A program made the position numbers and the translations under genes. From positions 3,704,175-3,768,174 of the forward strand of contig NZ_CP036425.1 in NCBI RefSeq assembly GCF_007747445.1: DNA of 64,000 nt. Direction: 5' to 3'. How positions within the stretch are numbered: the first letter of the stretch is position 1; each line of letters starts with the position of its first letter. A model generated the notes under the pieces. It saw only the letters and a list, made by a program, of their open reading frames with translations. It was not told where the DNA came from and ran no database searches. Of this stretch, positions 7,389 to 16,149 are shown piece after piece. This DNA comes from Poriferisphaera corsica. GTDB lineage: Bacteria; Planctomycetota; Phycisphaerae; Phycisphaerales; Phycisphaeraceae.

Positions 7389-9260
7389 TTACGCACGACG
7401 ACGGCGGCCAAGCATCGCAAGACCGCTCAAGCCAACCAAAGCCAATGATGCTGGCTCAGGCACAGCGCTCACAACTGCTTCCAGTGAAGCACCTGCATTA
7501 AACCCAAAGTTTACTGCAACAGCATTTAGATCAAGAGCATCAACAACACCATCACCATTAAAGTCACCATTTGCCCAGCCTGTATTCGAGTTGAAGTTCA
7601 CCGCGATTACATTTAAGTCCAATGCGTCAATGATGCCATCAAAATTCGCATCACCAAATTCAGTGCTCTTCAGAACCTGTACCCAGAAGGCAGCATCATC
7701 CCCGTCAATGTCATTATCAGCATCTACGTCATACTGCATATCTGTTGAGCTACCAGTTATCGCGGCATAAAGCATATCGATATCAGCAGCCTCTAGCTGA
7801 CCATTTCCATCGAAGTCACCAGCAATCGCTGCTGCCAAACTGAAGAACTCAACCTGGTCACCGTTACCAAACAGACCGTTAGATACATCTACGTCTAGTT
7901 CAGCAATTGTCACCTGGCCAGTATTCAAATCAAGTGCATACCAGTCATGGGCGTATGAACCACCATTGCCAGCACCTGGATTATCCATGTCATAGAAGTA
8001 AACGACATTGTTTGCAGCATCATAAGCGCTATAGCGGCCATCGACGATCGCCGTGTCATCATCAGACACACCTGAGGTATCAATTGTCACAGGTGCATCC
8101 CAAGCACCAAAGTCAATCAAACCTTCTGCATCATCATAACTGTCTACATTACGTACGATGACCTTTGGCTCATGCTGTGGATCATCAAAATAACCCGATT
8201 CAACAATCACAAGCTTGCCAGTCGAAGGATCAACAAAAAGTTTATCACCGCTACCATCGTTCGTTGTTGGATCGACTGAAGGATCGTTATCCAAACCAAA
8301 ACCCGTCGGGTAATCTGGCCCAGTACCAACATTGAAACCCTTCATTTTGTTCAATGAATTATCAGCACCTGTGATATCACCGATTTCGAAAAATGAAACA
8401 TCATCCCCATCACCATCATCTTCAAGTATCCAAAGACCCTGCACGCCGTCTTTGTTAATGTAAGCAGAGCTGACAATATCACTGCCACCGGTTACCTGTC
8501 CAGCATCCGTATCGTACTCCATGTTCACGAGTCCTAGCTGCTTGGACTGCCATGATTCTGAAGTACCATTGTTGTAACCACCTTCTTGGCCGTCAACAGT
8601 AGCTTGACCGCTAGAGGCATTCACACGATTCAAGACGCGAATCTGATGATCACCTTCTGCGGTCGTATTATCATTGCGTCCATCAATAAGAAGAAGATTA
8701 TTCTGATCAACAAACTCAAGATGCAAATCTGTATATGATGTATTACCTTGTGAATTGACGCCAGTAACATTGTCCGTACGCGCAACCTCACCAATCTTAT
8801 CGACTACGCCGCCAAGAACAGTTTGGTTAGGATGTGTACCATCAAAGAAATTAGCGGAATGATACGTACGGTATGTCATACCGTTATTTGCCCAGTGATT
8901 GTATGCAGAGCTAAAATCGATTTTGAACAAATCGATGTCACCCGTGGTATCAACATCACCATCGATTTCAATTTCGGTACCGCCCGCTGCACCCGAATCA
9001 AATGCAGCAAGGTAAACATCACCAGTTGCTTTATCAATCGTTATCGCGCCTGGATCTTCAAACCCACCATTCTCAAAGCCAACAAAAACTGAGAACATAG
9101 GGTTAGACATGTTTGCGGTATCATAGAAAACAACCGAACGCTTTGAATCACCATGGTTCTGCTGCTTGTCTAAAAGTGCAATATAATTGCCCGTCGGCGC
9201 CGCCATCACAGGCGTTGCAACAATCACTGCAAGAAGTGCAGCTGTAGAATACTTTCTCAT
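7389..9260 (-). CDS. secreted dockerin-repeat PEP-CTERM protein
   Basis: About 623 residues. It has a signal peptide (MRKYSTAALLAVIVATPVMA), a large beta-propeller-like body of unknown type, then calcium-loop repeats of dockerin type I style (AGDFDGNGQLEAADID, DADNDIDGDDAAF, GDANFDGIIDALDLN, NGDFNGDGVVDALDLN), and finally VPEPASLALVGLSGLAMLGR plus RRRA. The last two loops are almost identical to those of the 11032-13650 protein. The ATG at 9260 is preferred over 9266 because AGGAG lies 7 bases before it. Only 52 bp separate it from the prepilin gene upstream with no terminator between, so the two may be cotranscribed. Likely anchored in the outer envelope by an exosortase; substrate unknown. 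Confidence 0.88.
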   Translation of the reverse strand: MRKYSTAALLAVIVATPVMAAPTGNYIALLDKQQNHGDSKRSVVFYDTANMSNPMFSVFVGFENGGFEDPGAITIDKATGDVYLAAFDSGAAGGTEIEIDGDVDTTGDIDLFKIDFSSAYNHWANNGMTYRTYHSANFFDGTHPNQTVLGGVVDKIGEVARTDNVTGVNSQGNTSYTDLHLEFVDQNNLLLIDGRNDNTTAEGDHQIRVLNRVNASSGQATVDGQEGGYNNGTSESWQSKQLGLVNMEYDTDAGQVTGGSDIVSSAYINKDGVQGLWILEDDGDGDDVSFFEIGDITGADNSLNKMKGFNVGTGPDYPTGFGLDNDPSVDPTTNDGSGDKLFVDPSTGKLVIVESGYFDDPQHEPKVIVRNVDSYDDAEGLIDFGAWDAPVTIDTSGVSDDDTAIVDGRYSAYDAANNVVYFYDMDNPGAGNGGSYAHDWYALDLNTGQVTIAELDVDVSNGLFGNGDQVEFFSLAAAIAGDFDGNGQLEAADIDMLYAAITGSSTDMQYDVDADNDIDGDDAAFWVQVLKSTEFGDANFDGIIDALDLNVIAVNFNSNTGWANGDFNGDGVVDALDLNAVAVNFGFNAGASLEAVVSAVPEPASLALVGLSGLAMLGRRRRA

Positions 9261-9312
9261 TTTCATCTCCTGTTCTATTGAACAAATAGTATTGTTATTG
9301 ATTTACGCTTTA

Positions 9313-10284
9313 TTACTGAATTACGTTACCTTCAAAATCTTTATCATTCGTGAACACTGCATTACTCACAATCGTGTTCGTCGGAAAATACATATTTAAA
9401 TCAACCGTATCTGCAGCACGCATCCCCTCAGCATGCCCATCAAAGAAGACCTGATTCATGGTGTTTGAAGCATGACGATATGCATGCCATTTCGCGATCT
9501 CTGTAGGCGTAAAGTCACCCGTACTCGGATTTACAAACCCCCAAGGATCGCCTGTCAGCGTAACGGCCGGCCCATATGCCATGTAATTACCACCACGCAA
9601 CTGGCGCCCATAATTATTGAATGTGCGATCGTTCATACTTGTGACGAAACGAACACCTTCCATTGCAAACACTTTATTTGACGCCGCCCCAACTTGTGAG
9701 ATACGTGGCCCATAACCATCAGGTAGTTTCAATGCACTGCTTGCAAGGTCATAAAGACCAATTTCCGAGCCCTGTGGATTTCCCATCGCATGAAACCCCA
9801 ACGCTGCGGAATAGCTGCCATATCTCAGATCATCCGGCGTAGGAAAACCTACCGCTCCTGAATAAACCAAATCATTCTCAGGACAATTCAAATCATGATT
9901 AAATTGTTGAATCGTTTTTTCATAACGATCACCTGGCAACCCCAACTCATTACCCATCGTCGGTGAGACCCAGTCCATATTCTGCGTCGGTTCAGTCGCG
10001 CCGCCCTTAAAAACATAACCATTATTCAAACGCGTCAACTCAGACCCACTCGTATTTGGCCCAGCCAACCATTCACGATTATTCGTCGTGTAAATGACAG
10101 TCGCCTGCATATAACTACGCAGGTTCGCAAGGCAAATCGCACTTCTCGCAGTACGTCTTGCTGCACCTAATGCCGGCAATAAAATTCCAATCAACAACGC
10201 TATGATTGAAATGACTACGAGCAATTCAATGAGCGTGAACGCCTTTTGGCGCACAAAAAATGGTTTAATCATGTCTCTTTTCAT
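9313..10284 (-). CDS. prepilin-type N-terminal domain protein (H-X9-DG/DUF1559-like)
   Basis: 323 residues. [18 protein letters not shown] is a class III prepilin signal: cleavage is expected before F, with Glu at +5. The hydrophobic helix [23 protein letters not shown] follows. Near the C-terminus [20 protein letters not shown] resembles the H-X9-DG tail of the pseudopilin-like DUF1559 families that are hugely expanded in planctomycetes. These are processed by a prepilin peptidase and are thought to sit in the envelope. No pilus or secretion machinery is nearby. The gene lies between two PEP-CTERM genes, with a terminator upstream at 10338-10365. The exact start (10284 or the Met four codons later) is uncertain. 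Confidence 0.9.
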   Translation of the reverse strand: MKRDMIKPFFVRQKAFTLIELLVVISIIALLIGILLPALGAARRTARSAICLANLRSYMQATVIYTTNNREWLAGPNTSGSELTRLNNGYVFKGGATEPTQNMDWVSPTMGNELGLPGDRYEKTIQQFNHDLNCPENDLVYSGAVGFPTPDDLRYGSYSAALGFHAMGNPQGSEIGLYDLASSALKLPDGYGPRISQVGAASNKVFAMEGVRFVTSMNDRTFNNYGRQLRGGNYMAYGPAVTLTGDPWGFVNPSTGDFTPTEIAKWHAYRHASNTMNQVFFDGHAEGMRAADTVDLNMYFPTNTIVSNAVFTNDKDFEGNVIQ

Positions 10285-10337
10285 CTCACCAGTTCTCCAG
10301 TTATAGTTTTATACTGATTTATGCTTTTGTTTTAAGA

Positions 10338-10365
10338 GGTTAGCCCCGTTTTCACGAGGCTAACC
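10338..10365 (-). terminator. terminator of the PEP-CTERM gene at 10381
   Basis: Stem GGTTAGCC (10338-10345) with GGCTAACC (10358-10365). On the minus strand it is followed by TCTTAAAAC, a modest T tract. Confidence 0.65.
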
Positions 10366-10380
10366 CAATATTTACTCACA

Positions 10381-10965
10381 TTACGCACGACGACGGCGAG
10401 CCATCGCAGCCAAACCACCAAGACCAAGCAAGGCCATTGATGCAGGCTCTGGAACAGCAATGCTATACAACACGTTGTTTTGATCTATACCCAGACCAGC
10501 AACAAACTCAGGTGTTTCACCACCGGTAGCTACACTGAAAAGAGCGATTGTTTCAGTCGCACCATCAACAATCCATGCACTAGCCGGTGAAGTCACGTTA
10601 GCAACACCGTCAGCATAGAGACGGGTACCATCATCAACAATAACTCCGCTGATCGTAGGATTAACATTAGGAGCGGTAAAAAGCGTATCGGCAACAATAA
10701 GACCTGGAACTGGTTCTGGCAGAGTAGCACCTTGCTTGCCACTGTTTGTACCATTCACAAATGTACCGACAAAATCGATTTCCTTGAATGTATAGATGTC
10801 AAAACCGGTATTATTCGTAATACGGAACTCGTAAACATCCACTGGGCCAGTGAATGTATTTTGGTTACCCGCGAATACGAACTCGCCGATCAAACCTGCG
10901 TGAGCAGCCGAACCTACCGTCAACAGAACGGCACCTGCAACAAATGATTTCATTAAATTCTTCAT
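10381..10965 (-). CDS. small PEP-CTERM sorting domain protein
   Basis: 194 residues with a signal peptide (MKNLMKSFVAGAVLLTVGSA, then AHA) and a PEP-CTERM tail (VPEPASMALLGLGGLAAMAR then RRRA). The mature part is a single beta-rich domain with the motif VYEFRITNNTGFDIYTFKEI, reminiscent of secreted sandwich domains of unknown role in PEP-CTERM proteins. AGGAG precedes the ATG at 10965; a TTG one codon earlier is not preferred. Flanked by hairpins on both sides, so probably monocistronic. Confidence 0.86.
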   Translation of the reverse strand: MKNLMKSFVAGAVLLTVGSAAHAGLIGEFVFAGNQNTFTGPVDVYEFRITNNTGFDIYTFKEIDFVGTFVNGTNSGKQGATLPEPVPGLIVADTLFTAPNVNPTISGVIVDDGTRLYADGVANVTSPASAWIVDGATETIALFSVATGGETPEFVAGLGIDQNNVLYSIAVPEPASMALLGLGGLAAMARRRRA

Positions 10966-11031
10966 CAATATCTCTCCTGGTTATTAACCAAATTATTTCT
11001 CCCCTACGTTGGGGGCTTACAGTTTTCTCAC

Positions 11032-13650
11032 TCATGCTCGCTTACGGCGAACCAACAAGATTCCGCCCAAGCTCATCAGCATAAATGCCCCTGGCTCCGG
11101 AACAGCATTGACCATCGCCATGGCATCAGCAAAACTCAATGCGTTTGCATTTGCCAGACCAAAACCGAAATTCACTGCTACGGTGTTTAAATCCAGAGCA
11201 TCTACCAATCCATCACCATTAAAATCACCTTTATCCCAGCCAATATTGGTGCCGTTAAAGTTCACCGCAATTACATTCAAATCAAGTGCATCAATAACCC
11301 CGTCCAGATTCGCGTCACCATATTCCGTACCGAGTATATTCTGAACAAGATCATCAACATCTAATTGATTGATGTTCATATCGCCATTCATATCTGCTGA
11401 TAGATCTGACATCACAGCTTCATCAAGATTGGACCATTCAACACCACCTGTGCTGTCCTCATCTTTACCAACAAACTGTGAGAACACATAATCAATGTCC
11501 GCCGCACCAATAGCTCCATCAGCTCCACTTGGTGCCGCACCTTTAGTGATCGCATTACCAGCTACATCGCCTCGTGAATCGCCAGCAACATAGGTCTTGC
11601 TAGTTTCGAGTGTAGTACCAAATAGATTCCCGCCAAACGCGTTGTCAGCATCAATAAAATTCTGCTTACGATCAAGTTTGTTGCCAATACGACCTGCAGC
11701 AAACAAGCCATCAACACCGTAGTGAACATCAGCGAGATCAAAATTACCATCGCCATTAAAATCGCCCAGCAATTCAAGCACTGCATTCGAATCATTAATC
11801 GCCAGAAATGCGCGATCATTCGCATTTTCATAGGCGTTCACCATTGCACTGATATCTGTCGCTGTACGTGCACCATCGTTATTAAAATCGCCAGCAATTG
11901 CATTACGCTCATGGATTGCATTTCCCGCAACCATCTTCACGTTGTATGCAACAGCCGTACCATCATTAGTCACATAATGTGCACCATTCGCAACACCATC
12001 CGAATATGCTGCACCCGTCAAACGCTCTGACACCCAGCCAAAACCGACATCACCATACTGGCCTGGCAATGTTTCTTCGGTTGGCAAAAACTGCGTATTA
12101 CGCAGGTTCGTATTAACATCAGCGGGATCCTGTAATTCAAAATTGCCCGGATCAGTCACTGTTGGCAGAGCTTCCATAGCAGCAAGCAATGCATATTGTG
12201 TCGCTAAAAACTGTCCCGGCGTGCCTTCATTCGCAGGATCACCTGGTGCCGCAGAAAAAGCTTTGATCGATTCAAGAATATTTCTCAAATACGCAGCTGC
12301 CTGCACATTACGCATGGCTGGATCACTGCTCTCAGAACCATTCGATGCATTAATATCATTTGCGTATGGGTTACCAATAGTCGCGAACGTTTCAGCCCCA
12401 CCGATTTGCCAACCAGTATTCGCATCACCGTTCCAAATGATATTATTGAATGCAGCACCCTGACCGTCATTGGTCATCACAGGCCGCACATAAACCGTGC
12501 CGCCATCTGTATCATTCATAATATTCAGAACTTCGTACTGATTATCTGCAGATTCGCGAGCCGCCTTCGAACTACCGGCCAATCCTGTATAACCAACAGC
12601 CAAACGATGATTTCTCACCGTCTGTTCCATTCGGCTTGATGAGTTCTTATTCGTTGAAACAAACGAATCACCTAACTTATCGTTAGACTTGTCCGCATGT
12701 TTTTGACCAACATTATCACCGACACCCCATGAAGGATCGACGCCCAGCGAGTTCATTGCACCGTTCCGTGTACCCGATCCAGAATCACGCGACACCGCAA
12801 CAAGGTTCTCACCATTCTTCATGCGGCCCGTAACATAAAGATGCTGCAACTCAGTCTTCTTAACATTACCATCTGCCGCACCATTGAAATCTGCATCAAT
12901 CCCAGTGCCATGATTCGCAATAAATGCAATCGGCACCCATGCAATCGAATTGTCAAAAACCGTATTGCTATCAGGAGCACTCGTATTGGTATTCAAACCG
13001 CCAAGCGACTTGAGTAAATTAGCCTGGCCGCCCTCCTGATTACCAACACCACCGCCTGTTGCATTCGAAGTCGTCTGGTTTAAACCATAACCAGCCGTCG
13101 TAGGGGCCGCATTCCAACGCGCCTGAGACGCATTTCCCTGCGTAACAAACCACTTCGTCGGTACGTCCATCACCGCAACATCAATATAGACGCCGCTCGG
13201 ATCGCTCAGGTATGGCATCCCACCAGGATTTGCCGCATTACCTTGGCCAACAGCACCACCGTCATAAAACTTCGTACGGTTAATCAAACCCGGATCAGGC
13301 CACTTCAATTCTCCATCGCCAGCAGCCGTTGCAGGCACCTGACCATAATTCACCAAATCCTTCAAACCATTACCAGAACCTACCGCGCGATATTGCACCG
13401 CCCAATAAGAACTCGCCGGATTCGTCCCCGCTAACTGTACAAATTGCAGCTGAGAAAAATCTGTAATTTGACCATCGCCGTCAGCATCAATGTAATCTGA
13501 CGTGCTTGCCGGTGCCAGGAAAAACGGCTCAAACAACGTCGCACCACTGATATTAATCACATGCTGCGGCTGAGCCATCACAGGCCCTGATAACACTGCT
13601 CCCAACAGTGCTATCGTTGAGAATGAAATTGCTTTTTTCATGCTATCCAT
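11032..13650 (-). CDS. PstS-like substrate-binding domain fused to dockerin repeats and a PEP-CTERM anchor
   Basis: 872 residues. After a signal peptide (MKKAISFSTIALLGAVLSGP, then VMA) comes INISGATLFEPFF, then YRAVGSGNGLKDLVNYG, VAVMDVPTKWF and VAVSRDSGSGTRNGAMNSLG. These are the order and type of motifs of PstS-family phosphate-binding proteins (GST-L..P, YQGVGSGAGI, SD.P, SDGSGT). About residues 595-830 hold several EF-hand/dockerin-like loops (AGDFNNDGARTATDI, LLGDFNGDGNFDLADV, GDANLDGVIDALDLN, KGDFNGDGLVDALDLN). The end is VPEPGAFMLMSLGGILLVRR. A periplasmic-type binding fold that is tethered rather than coupled to an ABC transporter suggests surface ligand capture, possibly phosphate-like anions (inference). 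No pst transport genes are nearby. GGAG lies 6 bases before the ATG at 13650. Confidence 0.85.
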   Translation of the reverse strand: MDSMKKAISFSTIALLGAVLSGPVMAQPQHVINISGATLFEPFFLAPASTSDYIDADGDGQITDFSQLQFVQLAGTNPASSYWAVQYRAVGSGNGLKDLVNYGQVPATAAGDGELKWPDPGLINRTKFYDGGAVGQGNAANPGGMPYLSDPSGVYIDVAVMDVPTKWFVTQGNASQARWNAAPTTAGYGLNQTTSNATGGGVGNQEGGQANLLKSLGGLNTNTSAPDSNTVFDNSIAWVPIAFIANHGTGIDADFNGAADGNVKKTELQHLYVTGRMKNGENLVAVSRDSGSGTRNGAMNSLGVDPSWGVGDNVGQKHADKSNDKLGDSFVSTNKNSSSRMEQTVRNHRLAVGYTGLAGSSKAARESADNQYEVLNIMNDTDGGTVYVRPVMTNDGQGAAFNNIIWNGDANTGWQIGGAETFATIGNPYANDINASNGSESSDPAMRNVQAAAYLRNILESIKAFSAAPGDPANEGTPGQFLATQYALLAAMEALPTVTDPGNFELQDPADVNTNLRNTQFLPTEETLPGQYGDVGFGWVSERLTGAAYSDGVANGAHYVTNDGTAVAYNVKMVAGNAIHERNAIAGDFNNDGARTATDISAMVNAYENANDRAFLAINDSNAVLELLGDFNGDGNFDLADVHYGVDGLFAAGRIGNKLDRKQNFIDADNAFGGNLFGTTLETSKTYVAGDSRGDVAGNAITKGAAPSGADGAIGAADIDYVFSQFVGKDEDSTGGVEWSNLDEAVMSDLSADMNGDMNINQLDVDDLVQNILGTEYGDANLDGVIDALDLNVIAVNFNGTNIGWDKGDFNGDGLVDALDLNTVAVNFGFGLANANALSFADAMAMVNAVPEPGAFMLMSLGGILLVRRKRA

Positions 13651-13760
13651 CTCTATCTCCGTGTTAGTGTGTTAGGTTTCCCATTCACACTCACCAGTGG
13701 CACGCAAGGTATCCGCCCGACGTACCTTCTTTCTCCTCCCCGCCTCGTTTTGTATATAAA

Positions 13761-13784
13761 CCGGGCTTAAACGACGAAGCCCGG
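13761..13784 (-). terminator. hairpin downstream of the second prepilin-like gene
   Basis: Stem CCGGGCTT (13761-13768) with AAGCCCGG (13777-13784). The T tract on the minus strand is short, so strength is moderate. Confidence 0.5.
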
Positions 13785-13838
13785 ACTAATTTTCACACGA
13801 CGTGCCATATCATCACGACATAACACGCCGCTGGTGAG

Positions 13839-14855
13839 TCAATCGAAATTCCACCCCTTTGTGAGAATCTTGTTTTCACCAGTCAGTGAGTAGAAGTACT
13901 CACCCCATTCTTTATTTTCAACGGTCTCCATCACGTGCTTATTTTCAACGTGACCATCCGCATAAGTAAAGTTCGCTGTACCACCATACTCACCCGTTCC
14001 TCCCGGATGATGCCGACCAATCCCATTGAGCGGAGTGGATGAGCCAATCAGAAACGACTGCCCGTCAAGCTGCTGCATCGTCATGAACGTATTCTTCTTT
14101 GGATACGTCCACCATTTTGATGATGCAGACACAGCAACCGCACCCCCTGAACTTAAATTCGGATTCCAAAACGGATTGATCGGCCTATGTGATTTTGATA
14201 AACCACCACTGCCACCACTACTACCTGTTGCAACCGCACTGTATTCATCTGAAAACTCAGCCATTAATATGGTCTGAGATGCGCTGCGAACCATACCCGC
14301 CCTGACAAACTGATAATTACGTGGTGTTGCACCCGCAAACTTGTTCCTCGGTATTAAAGCCTCGTTGGCTGTGAACGCCATCCACCTTGCCTGCCTATCA
14401 ATCGTTCCTGACCCCGTGCCATTGCCCGGCACTTGATCAGCCACCATCGCATCAGGATGTGGATTCGTCGCCGGATGGCCACCCTCTGACATCTGCGGAC
14501 ATGTAAACGAATCTTCCGATGCACCCCCACCATTGAACAATGAATACGACCAGTGAACATAGCCATTAGCCGGATCTGTTCCGAACTGCTCACCCCAGTT
14601 CCAGCTACCACCCGTTGGGCTGTTCGCGTACACATATGACGCCGGATAAAACTCTTGATTGCTTACTAAATAAGCCTCGACTGCAATCGCAACCTGACGC
14701 TGATTTGAGCCGCACTGAATCTTTCTTGCCGACGCCTTTGCACTACCCAATGCAGGCAACAAAATCCCAATCAATAACGCAATAATTGAAATCACTACTA
14801 GCAATTCAATGAGGGTGAAACCCCTGCCGAAATTGTATTCTGATCTTCTTCGCAT
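13839..14855 (-). CDS. prepilin-type N-terminal domain protein (H-X9-DG/DUF1559-like)
   Basis: About 338 residues. [20 protein letters not shown] gives the prepilin cleavage and helix, followed by [21 protein letters not shown]. The C-terminal [20 protein letters not shown] ending in HVENK fits the DUF1559-type H..DG ending. The first 25 residues or so of its helix are nearly identical to the 9313-10284 protein, but the bodies differ. The start is placed at 14855 because GGAG lies 9 bases upstream; the frame continues to a GTG at 14897. It precedes the PstS-like gene on the same strand, with an 189-bp gap that includes a hairpin. Confidence 0.88.
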   Translation of the reverse strand: MRRRSEYNFGRGFTLIELLVVISIIALLIGILLPALGSAKASARKIQCGSNQRQVAIAVEAYLVSNQEFYPASYVYANSPTGGSWNWGEQFGTDPANGYVHWSYSLFNGGGASEDSFTCPQMSEGGHPATNPHPDAMVADQVPGNGTGSGTIDRQARWMAFTANEALIPRNKFAGATPRNYQFVRAGMVRSASQTILMAEFSDEYSAVATGSSGGSGGLSKSHRPINPFWNPNLSSGGAVAVSASSKWWTYPKKNTFMTMQQLDGQSFLIGSSTPLNGIGRHHPGGTGEYGGTANFTYADGHVENKHVMETVENKEWGEYFYSLTGENKILTKGWNFD

Positions 14856-14975
14856 CGATCTAAGCTCCATCATGTGAGAGTTATATTTCAACGCCACACA
14901 GTATGAAGCCTCACTGTCCTTCTTTTGTCATGTCCCAAAGAGTTTTCAATGCAACTTACGTCAATAAATCATCAG

Positions 14976-15809
14976 CTATACGGGCATTTCCTCGGCCGCA
15001 TACTCCTCACGAATTCGGTACCCAACACCTCGCACCGTCTCGATCTGTTTAGCAGCCTTCACTCCTAACTTCCGACGAAGCATATAAACATGATTCTTAA
15101 CAACCGAATCACGCGCCTCACCCGACTCTAAATTCAACGTTTGTCGAATCACCTCAGGCGTCAGTATCCAGCCCGGCCGCTTCAACAACATCTCCAGCAA
15201 CCGAAACTGAGTCAGCGTCAACGTCACACGCTTTCCACTCACTCTCACCTCAAATTTTTCTGGCCACATCGTGATCTCGCCCACTCGGAACGACTCACAA
15301 ACATCCTCACCCGCATGCGGCTGCCCCGCCGGCTCCAAATCCCAACGCACATGTACCCCTCGCGGCCTCAACCTAGCCTGCAACCTCGCCAAAAACAAAC
15401 GACGATTCGAAACGTTCTCTCCCCCCAATATGTCATCAACCCAACCCAACCAGGAAATCGTTTCATCCGATGTCATCTCTCGACACACCGCCACCACACT
15501 CCCCGTCTCCGTATCTTTACCCCGCAGCAAATTCAGCCGCGATGCAATCTCTAAACGATCATCCGACGACATCTCAACAACCATCACAACCAACGTCGGC
15601 CTAAGCGCCTCATAGTTCTCAAGAAGATCGTCCCAGCTGCAATGCTTAACCCGCACACCGACACCATCCAGATGATGCATAGCCAGCTGTTGCAGATACC
15701 CCTCACCTGAAACCAAGACCGTTATCATGCCCATCTCAGCTCGCCCCGTAACTTCACCTTTAACAGGTAAGCCTTGATTGATTGAAGATACTTCAGTAGA
15801 TCGTTCCAC
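14976..15809 (-). CDS. OmpR-type winged-helix regulator with degenerate receiver
   Basis: 277 residues. The C-terminal part (LTLTQFRLLEMLLKRPGWIL, then RDSVVKNHVYMLRRKLG and IETVRGVGYRI) is a clear Trans_reg_C DNA-binding domain. The N-terminal part (MITVLVSGEGYLQQLAMHHL..., RPTLVVMVVEMSSDDRLEIA) has the size and strand pattern of a receiver, but the position of the phosphorylated Asp reads VVMVVEM, and the acidic pair near the start is absent. So it is probably not controlled by a conventional histidine kinase; none is nearby. GTG start at 15809 with GGAG 7 bases upstream. It sits upstream of, and in the same direction as, the surface-protein block, which makes it a candidate regulator of that block (inference). 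Confidence 0.85.
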   Translation of the reverse strand: MERSTEVSSINQGLPVKGEVTGRAEMGMITVLVSGEGYLQQLAMHHLDGVGVRVKHCSWDDLLENYEALRPTLVVMVVEMSSDDRLEIASRLNLLRGKDTETGSVVAVCREMTSDETISWLGWVDDILGGENVSNRRLFLARLQARLRPRGVHVRWDLEPAGQPHAGEDVCESFRVGEITMWPEKFEVRVSGKRVTLTLTQFRLLEMLLKRPGWILTPEVIRQTLNLESGEARDSVVKNHVYMLRRKLGVKAAKQIETVRGVGYRIREEYAAEEMPV

Positions 15810-16149
15810 GCAGCAACTCCATCAATGGTTATTTCTTAACCCAATACCGAAAATTCACACCGTCCTTGTCCCATCCCAAACAACATCCACTCCCCAAACC
15901 GCTTGACCTCGTTGTGTTCTCTCCAATTCGAACACGACAATTTATACCCCCACAACGTCTGTGTTATGTAAGATTAATGTGAATCGCGTAATAACTTTCG
16001 CTTCAATGTCATCGTTAGGTCATCATAAAATCGATTTTCATACGCAGCTAACAATGGCCCCGTTTGGGCCTACTCGCTTTACCTAATCTAAATAAAAAAG
16101 ACCACACCATATCGGCATAGCCTTCATTAACAATTCAGTAACACAAGTA
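15810..16149. other. intergenic stretch
   Basis: Contains a short GGCCC/GGGCC hairpin at 16056-16070 without a T tract on either side. It holds the upstream region of the OmpR-like gene and the downstream region of the zinc-ribbon gene. No coding frame supported. Confidence 0.5.
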
